Part shown: in pieces, positions 37,801 to 46,950 of the stretch
How the letters are laid out: each line of letters opens with the position of its first letter
How positions within the stretch are numbered: the first letter of the stretch is position 1
Source: Kwoniella bestiolae CBS 10118
Lineage: Eukaryota > Basidiomycota > Tremellomycetes > Tremellales > Cryptococcaceae
Direction: 5' to 3'
Assembly (NCBI RefSeq): GCF_000512585.2
Contig: NC_089241.1
Span: 496,001 to 560,000, forward strand
DNA length: 64,000 nt
Program-made: the position numbers and the translations under genes
Notes under the pieces: model-generated
What the model saw: the letters and a program-made list of their open reading frames with translations, nothing else
What the model was told of the DNA's origin: nothing
Database searches by the model: none

Positions 37801-38904
37801 TTCCATCAAGTCGTTGTTCTGCCATGCTTCAGGTACAAGCATCATGACAGCTTCAGGGAGGGTCAAAACACCATTGACAACTAATAGTTCAAGTACGTTG
37901 TCAAAAGCGGCGGAATCGGAACCACCAGTCTCAACGATGGGGTAAAGGAGATCGAGTTCATCGCCGAATTTCTCAGACTTGAGATTTCCTTCTCTAGCTC
38001 TCATCCAGTTCTTGTTCCCTCTGACAGTGTTGATCTCACCGTTGTGGGCAGCCCATCTCATAGGTTGAGCTCTGTCCCATGATGGGAAGGTGTTGGTAGA
38101 GAATCGAGAGTGAACAAGGGCAAAGTGGGAAGCGTAAAGAGCGTGGTTGAGATCGTGGTAGTAGTTGTAGACTTGAACAGGGGAGAGTTGACCTTTGTAG
38201 ATGATGTTGGAGGGAGTGAGGGAACAGATGTAGAAGCCGCTCTTGAGACCACTACGATTAGGAGGGAAGAGTCAGATCGATCGATCGATTGGTTTTACAC
38301 AGACAAGACAGAATTTTGCCACTTACATTCTGTGTGTAGCTTGCTTTCTCAACACGTAGAGCTGTCTCTCGAATCTCCTCTCATCGAAGTTTCCCCCTTG
38401 GCTGTCTTGTCCTGGTCCATAATGCTCTTCAAGTACTACGAAAGGTTGCAAGATCTTAGGTTCCTTGCTCTTGGAAGCAGGACCGAGGATGGAGTTGTCC
38501 GTGGGCACTTCTCTCCAACCGAGCACTCTCAATCCAAGAGGCTTAGCGATATCCTCAAAAGTAGCTTGCTGACTGGCAAACTCCTCCTTGGAGAAGAAGA
38601 CGTTACCGACAGCATAAGTACCTTCGGCAGGGAGCTTAGCGGAGAATGAGTGGGCTGATTCTCGGACGAAGAAATCATGGGGAATACCAGTCATCACACC
38701 AGCACCATCACCATCACGGGCATCAGCACCGGCTAATAAAAGCGCACACATTCTGAATCAGCCTTTGCGCCCTCCTGCAAAAACAGATAATGATGACTCA
38801 CTGGCCCCTCGATGGGTCATATTGCAGAGGATGTTCCTCGCATCGCTTACAATCTTGTGAGCTGCATGTCCTTTGATGTGACAGATAAACCCGACACCAC
38901 ACAT
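31820..38904 (-). CDS. GLT1: Glutamate synthase (NADH/NADPH-type GOGAT)
   Basis: Transfers the amide nitrogen of glutamine to 2-oxoglutarate, giving two glutamates; large single-chain enzyme of about 2,100 residues. N-terminal amidotransferase: MCGVGFICHIKG, THRGATGADARDGDGAGVMT, RFSTNTFPSW, NGEINTVRGNKNW. Central FMN and 3Fe-4S region: SVKLVSEVGVG, GHDGGTGAAKW, CHKNTCPVGIATQDP. Then the GXGXG-type domain, and the beta-subunit-like part: CMDCGIPFCQ, CPAPCESACV, VAIIGSGPAGLAAADQL, ASGDCRRGQSLIVWGI. About ten short introns. I start it at 38904 because this is the first ATG of the inferred transcript and an in-frame stop precedes it; most eukaryotic GOGATs instead carry a propeptide before the catalytic Cys (see findings). 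Conserved GATA-like and ATTGG boxes lie upstream. Confidence 0.96.
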
Positions 38905-38931
38905 ATCGCGGCGCCGGCTCAGGTAATGAAA

Positions 38932-39002
38932 CTAGAGACAACGCAGGTGTTAGCTCGATCTGCTCTGATCGTATCGATACAGCCTGTGAAATTGCCACGC
39001 AC
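38932..39002 (-). other. GLT1: Putative 5'-UTR intron of GLT1
   Basis: On the minus strand the segment begins GTGCGT, has GAGCTAACACC as a strong branch site and ends TCTCTAG, 71 nt. Removal leaves a leader without any ATG before position 38904. Supported by splice consensus only. Confidence 0.5.
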
Positions 39003-39110
39003 GGATTAAAGGGGGTTTTTGGAGTTGTTTGAAAGTCTGAAAACTCTTGAGAGATAAGAGAGAATCGGCTGTGGGTGGCCTCTGCGTCCTTTCTATCTGT
39101 CGTATTTGAT

Positions 39111-39120
39111 CCTTTTTATA
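39111..39120 (-). promoter_or_regulatory. GLT1: TATA box of GLT1
   Basis: TATAAAAAGG on the minus strand, about 207 bases before the GLT1 ATG. A start about 30 bases downstream would give a leader containing no ATG before MCGVGF. Confidence 0.55.
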
Positions 39121-40754
39121 TGCTCCTTTTGTGCACGATCGAGCGTATTTATCTATCAATGATGAACAAGCTTTTGATGGTGATGATAAGTCTAAGAGGA
39201 AAGAAGCAACAATAAAAAAGTTGGATGGAAAAAAGTGATTCACCGTAGCAGCGTTTGTATGGGAAACTTCATTCAACCTACACACAGTACTACAACGAGT
39301 AAACCCAGATTTGCCGTACTCGCTCCGGTAAAGAAAACGGCGATAACAATACTGAACCCACGCCCTAGGTGTATTTCCACCAACCAAATTGATTCAGTTG
39401 CATGGCCACGAGGCAAACCTATGGGCAAAACCGTCGGAATACACCTCCTTAGATGAGGGGCCCGCATAGATGAAAGATGAAAAAAACATTTTGATTGGAC
39501 GAAACTGCTCAGAGATAAGGAAATGATTCAGGGTCAAAGAGAGAGCCGGGTTAGCAGAGTGCCCCGAATTACTTTAAAATGATTGGCCATCTCATCTCAT
39601 TGCCCCCAGCCCCCGACCATCTCGGTCCGAGAGAGGAACAAGACAGATCGATTCAATTACCTAACCTTGGCGTCTCGCGTTTCTCCGATCGTAGGTGGAA
39701 GAGCTCCTCTTTTTAACAGTTTACAAGCATACAAGGATCCACACGTACTGCTTATATGGTGGGGCGATGTAAGAAAAAAGCATCAGTGCTGCCATCTCAG
39801 GAGTCGTGCTTGACCCAAGAAACGCTCGAGCTGATGAAGCGAGTCATAGCTCAAAGCTTGACCAGCGCACAGAGACCGTGAATGGGAAACAGGAAATGGC
39901 AGTGAAAGACCGCTGGAGGAGGAACAACAGCATCGTGTGCCATCGCTTTGACCTATCATGCATCCGGATTCCAAGGGATCAGCAAGTCGGTATAAATCCG
40001 TATGTGGTCAGTTGAATGATGCTTGGTAAGGTATCTACAACCACGCAGACAACGGCTGTGGGTCCACACATGAACGACAAGATCATCACGATGCCCATGC
40101 CACCACACACGAGCATGGACTTGTACCTACGTACTGTGCTGTACTCACGATGAGATATGCTGACAACATCCCATAGCATACCCGAAGGTATCGGTTCAGA
40201 CCTGCCCTCTCACCTGTGTGCGCCGAGAAGGATGTTTGGTCAATTGTTTTATCGTTGTCAAGGAGAAGCTCAATCATGGGGTTCGTTTCAACGCCTTTAC
40301 CATTGTACCTTTGTTACCTGATTACAGCAACTGCAATCGATTCTTCTCGAGCGATTCTGGCCGATCCCTTTAGTACGCTCCAGGACTACCAGTACTTAGT
40401 CCAGTTACCATGGCGAAACTATAACAATCGCATCGTTTCTACTATTCCTATTCTATTTTCATCACCCTCTCCGCAAGCTCGTATCCATCCATTACAAGTC
40501 GACATTGAATATATAACCATTACGCTCCTTTCTTAGATTTTTCACAGAGCAACCCTACAGCCAAACCCGTCTGGTACGGTCATTTCTTGCATATACACTT
40601 ACAATCCTTATAACAAACTTCTTCAGCGAGCTGGTCTCGACATAAATTCCACTTGTACAGTCAGATTCCGGCCACCCAAAATTTAGGTGTATTATTCTGA
40701 AGGAAATAGTGCAGTGGCAATAGAAAAAGACATAGACATAGCCAGAACTCAAAA

Positions 40755-41781
40755 ATGAAGAAGTTGACGATCGTATGGTCATTCCTCAACCTATCTTTAC
40801 TAGCAGCAGGTGTACTATGTATAGTATCAGCTATAATCTTCTCGCAGCCTGATCATCTGATCTTGGCGTTGATCAAGACTCGTATAAACTTTCAAATCAG
40901 TGAGTACGAGTGACGGAAACACTACTTGGTAACCATCGTCTCAGCTATATGATTCGAGATTCAGTGTCAGAGAGGATGCTAATACTTGATGCTCATACAG
41001 TCGGAATATGTCTCGGATCAACCTACATCGCCGGAACCCTGTTCGCCCTACCCGCCATCCTATCTTCGGTGGAAAGTTCGAAATTACTCATGATGCTGAA
41101 TTGGTGGTTGGTGGTCTTGGCTTCCTTGACACTGGCCGTGAGTATCTCTCGCCTCACCGAATATCAAAGGAATTGGCTGAATGGAATTGTGTCCGTGGTA
41201 GTTTGGCAGTTATGTTTGGATGTTTTCATTACAACAAGTATCGGAGTTCTTTGAAATTTGGTCAAGTCAGAGTGAGATTGTGCAGCAGACCATCCAGGAT
41301 AAAGTGAGTTTCCGCCTGCTCCCTTACAAGCTATATCACGAATCCGACACTGACATAAATCAATCGGTGTAACAGTTCTCGTGCTGCGGTTATTTGTAAG
41401 TCACCATTCAGACTCTTGGGAGCAGAATTCTGATGATCGTATCACACAGCAACGGTACTTCCTCAGGAGGATTGACTACCCAACTGGGATACTGCACCGA
41501 CACAGAGTTCGCAGCCAACCAAACAGGCTGTTCATCCAAGAGTAAGTCAAGTTGGACCCCGGAGATGACTGTATCGTATCATACTGACTCTAAGCCCAGT
41601 TACATCCGCCCAATCCCCCGGATCAGATTACACTCTCGAAAACATCTTCACTTCCATATACGGGTTTGAGGTGATCATTGGCCTTTTCTTCTTGGCTACC
41701 GTTTGCGTGATCAACGAGAGAAATATCACGGTGAGGTTTAAGAGGATAGATGAGAAGAGGGGTGGTGGTGGGTTCGTCTAA
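40755..41781 (+). CDS. Fungal tetraspanin (intact copy)
   Basis: Four-helix membrane organiser protein. Exons 40755-40899, 41001-41137, 41202-41303, 41376-41395 (20 nt), 41450-41541, 41600-41781 sum to 225 codons plus stop. Helices: VWSFLNLSLLAAGVLCIVSA; ICLGSTYIAGTLFALPAIL; MMLNWWLVVLASLTLA; YGFEVIIGLFFLATVCVI. The large extracellular loop carries the tetraspanin CCG signature (FSCCGYFNGT) plus two further cysteines (GYCTD and TGCSS), and an N-glycosylation sequon. The third exon was placed at 41202 because the neighbouring AG at 41209-41210 leads to a stop. Basidiomycete tetraspanins of the PLS1/TSP2/TSP3 groups are the likely relatives; the subgroup is not determined. The stretch from 40785 to the stop is repeated at 42193-43189. 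Confidence 0.85.
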
Positions 41782-42192
41782 CAACGTAACTCATTGTAAT
41801 CCCCGATCCCTTTGTCTTGTAGGAAAAGAACATTAGATTTTCATATCATCGACAACGTCATACAGATCCAATGAACGCACATACTTTTCAAAGCATTTTA
41901 TCGTACCCTATTCCCAACTACAAGAATCCACACCCCTACGATCGCCATTGCCTATATCCCCAATTGAGCTTTAATTCTTTTCACAAGACCCTCCAAGGGC
42001 TTTCCGCAGTAGCTTTACCTCTTTCACAAGACTTTCCAGGGCTTTCCGCAGTATCGGAGGGGGTAATTCGTAGAACTCTGCATATCAATATTAGTTCATC
42101 AGCAGATGCATCATCTAAGCAATGCACCTTTGACGTGCGCTTGACTCACCAGTTGTATGCGACAAATCACCATCCGTAATCTCATAAAACGT
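41782..42192 (-). pseudogene. 3' fragment of VPS25 (duplicated, broken)
   Basis: Minus-strand fragment created by the duplication. Bases 42192-42022 match the VPS25 exon pair that encodes TFYEITDGD and the start of FYELPPPILRKALESLVK. Beyond this, the C-terminal codons are disrupted: the stretch carrying TTTCACAAGACTTTCCAGGGC is itself partly repeated with errors around 41976-42018, and the downstream bases are scrambled relative to the intact gene. It has no 5' exons or promoter of its own. Confidence 0.8.
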
Positions 42193-43189
42193 CTCAACCT
42201 ATCTTTACTAGCAGCAGGTGTACTATGTATAGTATCAGCTATAATCTTCTCGCAGCCTGATCATCTGATCTTGGCGTTGATCAAGACTCGTATAAACTTT
42301 CAAATCAGTGAGTACGAGTGACGGAAACACTACTTGGTAACCATCGTCTCAGCTATATGATTCGAGATTCAGTGTCAGAGAGGATGCTAATACTTGATGC
42401 TCATACAGTCGGAATATGTCTCGGATCAACCTACATCGCCGGAACCCTGTTCGCCCTACCCGCCATCCTATCTTCGGTGGAAAGTTCGAAATTACTCATG
42501 ATGCTGAATTGGTGGTTGGTGGTCTTGGCTTCCTTGACACTGGCCGTGAGTATCTCTCGCCTCACCGAATATCAAAGGAATTGGCTGAATGGAATTGTGT
42601 CCGTGGTAGTTTGGCAGTTATGTTTGGATGTTTTCATTACAACAAGTATCGGAGTTCTTTGAAATTTGGTCAAGTCAGAGTGAGATTGTGCAGCAGACCA
42701 TCCAGGATAAAGTGAGTTTCCGCCTGCTCCCTTACAAGCTATATCACGAATCCGACACTGACATAAATCAATCGGTGTAACAGTTCTCGTGCTGCGGTTA
42801 TTTGTAAGTCACCATTCAGACTCTTGGGAGCAGAATTCTGATGATCGTATCACACAGCAACGGTACTTCCTCAGGAGGATTGACTACCCAACTGGGATAC
42901 TGCACCGACACAGAGTTCGCAGCCAACCAAACAGGCTGTTCATCCAAGAGTAAGTCAAGTTGGACCCCGGAGATGACTGTATCGTATCATACTGACTCTA
43001 AGCCCAGTTACATCCGCCCAATCCCCCGGATCAGATTACACTCTCGAAAACATCTTCACTTCCATATACGGGTTTGAGGTGATCATTGGCCTTTTCTTCT
43101 TGGCTACCGTTTGCGTGATCAACGAGAGAAATATCACGGTGAGGTTTAAGAGGATAGATGAGAAGAGGGGTGGTGGTGGGTTCGTCTAA
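42193..43189 (+). pseudogene. 5'-truncated tetraspanin copy
   Basis: Sequence-identical to 40785-41781 of the intact tetraspanin but lacking the first ten codons, the ATG and the promoter. The frame upstream of CTC-AAC runs into VPS25-derived sequence without a nearby ATG. All later exons and splice sites are intact, so without a start it should be silent, unless read through from the first copy. Confidence 0.85.
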
Positions 43190-43409
43190 TCAACTAACTT
43201 GTGTCCCCGATCCTTCTTTGAGAAGAGGAGATGAGGTGGAAGAACGTCAGGCGGGCAGGGATCATGGGAGAACATGTCATTCCTATAATTGGGCGTCCTT
43301 TTTTGGCGTCTTGTAGGAAAATGCATTAGATTTTCATAATCGTACAACCGTCATACAGATCCAATGAACGCACATACGATCAAAGCATTGAGTATATCCC
43401 CTATTCCCA

Positions 43410-44491
43410 CTACAAGAATCTTACACCCTCTCCAACCTCGCCTTTGCCTTCTAACAACTGAGCTTTACCTCTTTTCACAAGACTTTCCAGGGCTTTCCGC
43501 AGTATCGGAGGGGGTAATTCGTAGAACTCTGCATATCAATATTAGTTCATCAGCAGATGCATCATCTAAGCAATGCACCTTTGACGTGCGCTTGACTCAC
43601 CAGTTGTATGCGACAAATCACCATCCGTAATCTCATAAAACGTCATTATACTAGAGTTCAAACCATTATCCGTCACCTGGACATCGAGTACGCATTCTCA
43701 CCATCAGTCCAAGAATGTATCATATGTGTATAATGCAAGGCACTCACCCAAGTATAGATCAGATCCCCCCATTCATCAGGTTTCTTCCAATATATTAAAT
43801 ACTTATTATCCTGCTTCGGTGGATCAGGAGCGGCCTCGCCTATATATCCATATCCATATTCAACATCAGGTCAAGATATTCATGATTATGTCAAATCATG
43901 TAAGAGAAGAGAACTTGCCATTCTTGGCCATCTCCTGGAACACTCGTTTCAACGATTGAGGCAGAAGTTTACCTGTACCAAGATCATACCATACCATAAT
44001 CTCAATAACTGGTTTAACCTCACTGAAAAACCCAAAATCATCTGGATCTGATAACTCACGTTTTATCCTCTTGTTCTCAAATACCCCACCAGCCTCCCCA
44101 CTATCCGTATTAACCTTGAACACTCTCTCGTGCCTTGCCCATCGCAGTATAAGCGCTCGCCAAAGTTCCAGCTGATGAGATAGGGTAGAAGGGTTGGGCT
44201 GTAATCTGCAGACAACCATAATTGATATCGGGGTCAGTATACACCCAGCAAGCAACCCTGGAGATTGCACAGTGTGCTATACAGTATGTACTAGACAGAA
44301 CCCACTCACGTAAAGAACGGTGGGAAGCTCCATATAGCTGGGTACTCGAATCCGCTTTCACTCGTTATTGGTGTAAGGGGTGTGTTGACTGCCCCGCTAG
44401 ATGAGGAAGTACCGTTTAACGTTACTGAGGAGTGTTGCCCTTGTCCGAAAGGGGTGGATGATGACGATGACGATGGTTGATTTATCGACAT
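43410..44491 (-). CDS. VPS25: ESCRT-II subunit Vps25
   Basis: Winged-helix subunit of ESCRT-II that recruits Vps20 during sorting into multivesicular bodies. Exons 44491-44310, 44205-43919, 43839-43748, 43676-43601 and 43528-43410 give 251 residues. After a Ser/Thr-rich N-terminus the family core reads FEYPAIWSFPPFFTLQPN, then LSHQLELWRALILRWARH, KYLIYWKKPDEWGDLIYTWV, GLNSSIMTFYEITDGD and ELPPPILRKALESLVKRGKA, ending GEGVRFL. The intron between 43918 and 43840 starts with GC rather than GT. The N-terminal ~45 residues and a loop rich in acidic residues are longer than in yeast. Its 3' half was copied to 41782-42192. Confidence 0.94.
43840..43918 (-). other. VPS25: GC-AG intron of VPS25
   Basis: The donor reads G|GCAAGT and the acceptor ATATATAG, 79 nt. 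Joining gives a codon GGC and keeps the frame into EAAPDPPKQDNKYLIYW. No nearby GT donor preserves the frame. Confidence 0.75.
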
Positions 44492-44921
44492 GACACTGGA
44501 GATGATACGTATAAGTGAGTTGAATTATATTTTAAACGATATGATGTTGTAGAATGAAATGCAACCAACTGGTTCAGTTATGTTATCGAGATCAATTCAT
44601 CGCGAATGACGGCAAAGTGGAGGTTCAGTACTCGTAATCAACTCACAACTCTACCATAGTGCTCATGATGCTTTCGGCAGTCGATAATACTGTACAGATA
44701 CATGAGATTCATGCCAATGCCAAAGCGACCATACATAAATGTGATTTACCCTCTCAAGCTAGTTATACCATTCATCCAATCTCATACATATGTTTCGAAG
44801 TCAAAAGGAAAATGCCATGTATTTAGCCAAACCAAGCAAGAAACTCAGATCAAAATTAACTTGTTAGATATCACTCGTATTCTCAGCCCTCATCCTACAT
44901 ATCCAAAAGTCCATCCTCAGC
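44492..44921. other. Region between VPS25 start and CIR1-like 3' end
   Basis: About 430 bases, AT-rich, tandem arrangement on the minus strand. Promoter of VPS25 and 3' flank of the next gene; no other element seen. Confidence 0.4.
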
Positions 44922-46583
44922 CTAACCTCTCACATCAAAACTCCACAATCCCCTTCCCAACGCTCGACTAAGAGAGCTCTGCTGTTCCCTCCTAGGTAAA
45001 GCCACACCACCTAATACTGGTTCACCTTCCCACGGACTACTTCCCTTCTCTCTATTCCCACTCCCTGCAGTACTGGTGGTCTCCCTATTATTAGGCGTAG
45101 AAGTAGCCGAAGACGAGGCAGCGGCCCCGGCATTACTTGATGGTCCATTATTTGACCGGGCATTAGGGGTGGAAGTAGAGTTCGCAGGATTGGGGGAAAC
45201 AGCCGTGACTCTTCTAGAAGCCAACAACAAATCCCTATTACGCTCAGCTTCGGATTTATCCCTTCTTCCTGCCAAGTCCGAAGAGGAAGCGGCGGCAGCA
45301 TTGGCATTTTGAGCGGCAGTAATTCTTTCGCGTTCTCGCTCTCTTTGCAAGTCCCTCTCACGTTCCAAACTTCTCTTCTCCCTTTCAACCCTGTCCATCT
45401 CTCTTTCTCTTTCCAGACGCTGGATCTCCTTCTGTCTGAGTCTTTCTCGTTCCTCAAATTCCCAATCATCTGTGTGACGCCCTCCAGCAGCACCAGCGGC
45501 AGTGGGTTTAGCAGCGGCACCAGCTGAAGGACCCATTTCACCAGTCAGAGCCATCTTGTTCTCCACCATATGTAACATCTTTTCCGTCTTGGTCAACATA
45601 GCTTCCAACCATCTTTTACCTTCTCTGAGCTGTTCTCGATGTTCGGTCAGTTCTCGTCGACCCATGGAGTAATGGCCATAACCAGTGACTGAACCTGGGT
45701 AGAATCGAGAATCTCTAGCTGCATCTGGTGAAGCGCGTGGTGGAGGGTCAAGCGCAGTAGCTGGTTTAGGTGCAGATGTGGAAGATACTGAGGGGGAGAG
45801 ATCACGTCGAAGACCTAAAGTAGAGTAGCGAGATGGGTTGAGACCCCATGGAGAGCCACTGAGGGGATCCCGAGTGGTAGGACCGTAGACTGAGTACCGG
45901 TTAGCGGTTGATGCGCCAAGAATCGAGGTCGAGGGTGATTGACCCAGTCGAGAGGCATTGGTAGCGGGAGGGTTGGGTTGTCTAGCTTCATTGGTAGCCA
46001 GAGGAGAGTGAGAGTATCGACTTTCTTTGGCTCTTTCCCTCTCCCTGTCAATACCATGCAGACCCAAAGTCACAGCACTAGGCAATCGAGGATCATCCTC
46101 TACAACCTTTCTCTTAACGCCCCGACTTTCACTCTCAGGCGTATCGACGTCCATAGCATTCGCATTGGGTCGGGAGGCAGGAGTAGAAGTAGAGGATTGT
46201 GCTGGTGCAGGTACCAGAGGGGTCTTTTCAGCAGGCCGCTTCTCAGGTGATCGATTTTGACCATTAGAAGGAGCCATACCGAGAAGGGCTTCGGCAGCGA
46301 GCTGTTGAGCAGATTGGCGAGATGGAGCCAGAGAGAAAGAAGAACGTCGATCGGGCATAGAAGGATTGGGTGAAGGCATGGGGGGAGCGGAAAATCGTCG
46401 ATTAGATGAGTTTGACCGTTTCAATTCCATACGAGGTAATTTGGCGGGTGGAATGCGATCCGATGAGGACAAAGATAAGGGATGCAGAGGAGATTCCTTC
46501 GTCAGCTCTGGTATCTTTGGTGGAACAGACGAAGGTCTGGAACTAGGAAAATGACGAGGAGGCAATGGGATGCTATTTGACAT
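44922..46583 (-). CDS. C-terminal ORF of the CIR1-like locus (coiled-coil protein)
   Basis: 553-codon frame starting MSNSIPLPPRHFPSS. Ser/Pro-rich, basic N-terminal half with KRKVVEDD, then a helical block HREQLREGKRWLEAMLTKTE continuing into MLHMVENKM, then a strongly charged coiled coil of Glu/Arg heptads (about residues 350-410), then an Asn/Ser/Ala-rich tail ending LGRGLWSFDVRG. It lies only ~370 bases downstream of the GATA-finger exons, on the same strand, too close for a separate promoter and terminator. I think it is the C-terminal half of the CIR1-like factor, but I could not find a clean in-frame acceptor: a stop codon precedes ATG 46583 in frame and the nearest AG is inside codon 3-4. 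The ATG has a good CACCATG context, so a separate gene remains possible. Confidence 0.7.
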   Translation of the reverse strand: MSNSIPLPPRHFPSSRPSSVPPKIPELTKESPLHPLSLSSSDRIPPAKLPRMELKRSNSSNRRFSAPPMPSPNPSMPDRRSSFSLAPSRQSAQQLAAEALLGMAPSNGQNRSPEKRPAEKTPLVPAPAQSSTSTPASRPNANAMDVDTPESESRGVKRKVVEDDPRLPSAVTLGLHGIDRERERAKESRYSHSPLATNEARQPNPPATNASRLGQSPSTSILGASTANRYSVYGPTTRDPLSGSPWGLNPSRYSTLGLRRDLSPSVSSTSAPKPATALDPPPRASPDAARDSRFYPGSVTGYGHYSMGRRELTEHREQLREGKRWLEAMLTKTEKMLHMVENKMALTGEMGPSAGAAAKPTAAGAAGGRHTDDWEFEERERLRQKEIQRLEREREMDRVEREKRSLERERDLQRERERERITAAQNANAAAASSSDLAGRRDKSEAERNRDLLLASRRVTAVSPNPANSTSTPNARSNNGPSSNAGAAASSSATSTPNNRETTSTAGSGNREKGSSPWEGEPVLGGVALPRREQQSSLSRALGRGLWSFDVRG

Positions 46584-46950
46584 GGTGAACAGTGTAGAGA
46601 GGAAGAGTGGGAAGCAAAAACAGATAGGTTGAAAGGGTTAAAAGCAACAGATGTAACTGTTTATGACTGCCTCTTGCCACCAAGTTACGTTCCGAGAACA
46701 AAGGTGGCCATCACGAAGAAAGGAGTCGAGGTCAAAACTGTGAAAGGAGGAAGTCTCGATGACTTCCCCGAGGAAGGGGGGCAAGATAAAGGATGGATAC
46801 ACCGCCAATCGCAGCGATTGCGATAATGGTCGCAACGATCGAAAAGAAGGCGATGAGACTCGACAAACACGAGAAATGATGAAAGGATAGACGATGACAA
46901 AGAAAGCTTATGGGGGACAAATGTAACAAGAAAAGCGAGTTCTCACTTAC

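Larger units (their letters stand above)
38905..40754. other. Divergent GLT1/tetraspanin intergenic region
   Basis: About 1.85 kb. The GLT1 side holds a TATA box, ATTGG (CCAAT reverse) boxes at 39494-39498 and 39582-39586, and GATAAG at 39514-39519, reasonable sites for HAP and GATA factors on a nitrogen-assimilation gene. Frames here lack motifs. No RNA gene recognised. Confidence 0.45.
40785..43643. repeat. Tandem direct duplication of the tetraspanin/VPS25 3' region
   Basis: Unit 1 is 40785-42192 and unit 2 is 42193-43643. The first 997 bases (40785-41781 and 42193-43189) appear identical, introns included. The next stretch (41782-42021 against 43190-43472) is only roughly alignable, with many indels. 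The last 171 bases (42022-42192 and 43473-43643) are identical again. The junction at 42192/42193 joins the VPS25 exon to tetraspanin exon 1. Confidence 0.95.

Noticed and set aside
40910..41254. 114-codon frame in the tetraspanin (and its twin at 42318-42662)
   Set aside because: It reads through two introns of the tetraspanin and has no ATG exon; the spliced model restores four helices and the CCG motif.
42193..43189. Second tetraspanin copy as a functional gene
   Set aside because: It lacks ATG, first ten codons and promoter; no upstream in-frame start exists in the VPS25-derived sequence.
45011..45541. Alternative minus-strand frame of 176 codons inside the CIR1-like C-terminal ORF
   Set aside because: Leu/Pro/Arg shadow of the low-complexity coiled-coil region in another frame.
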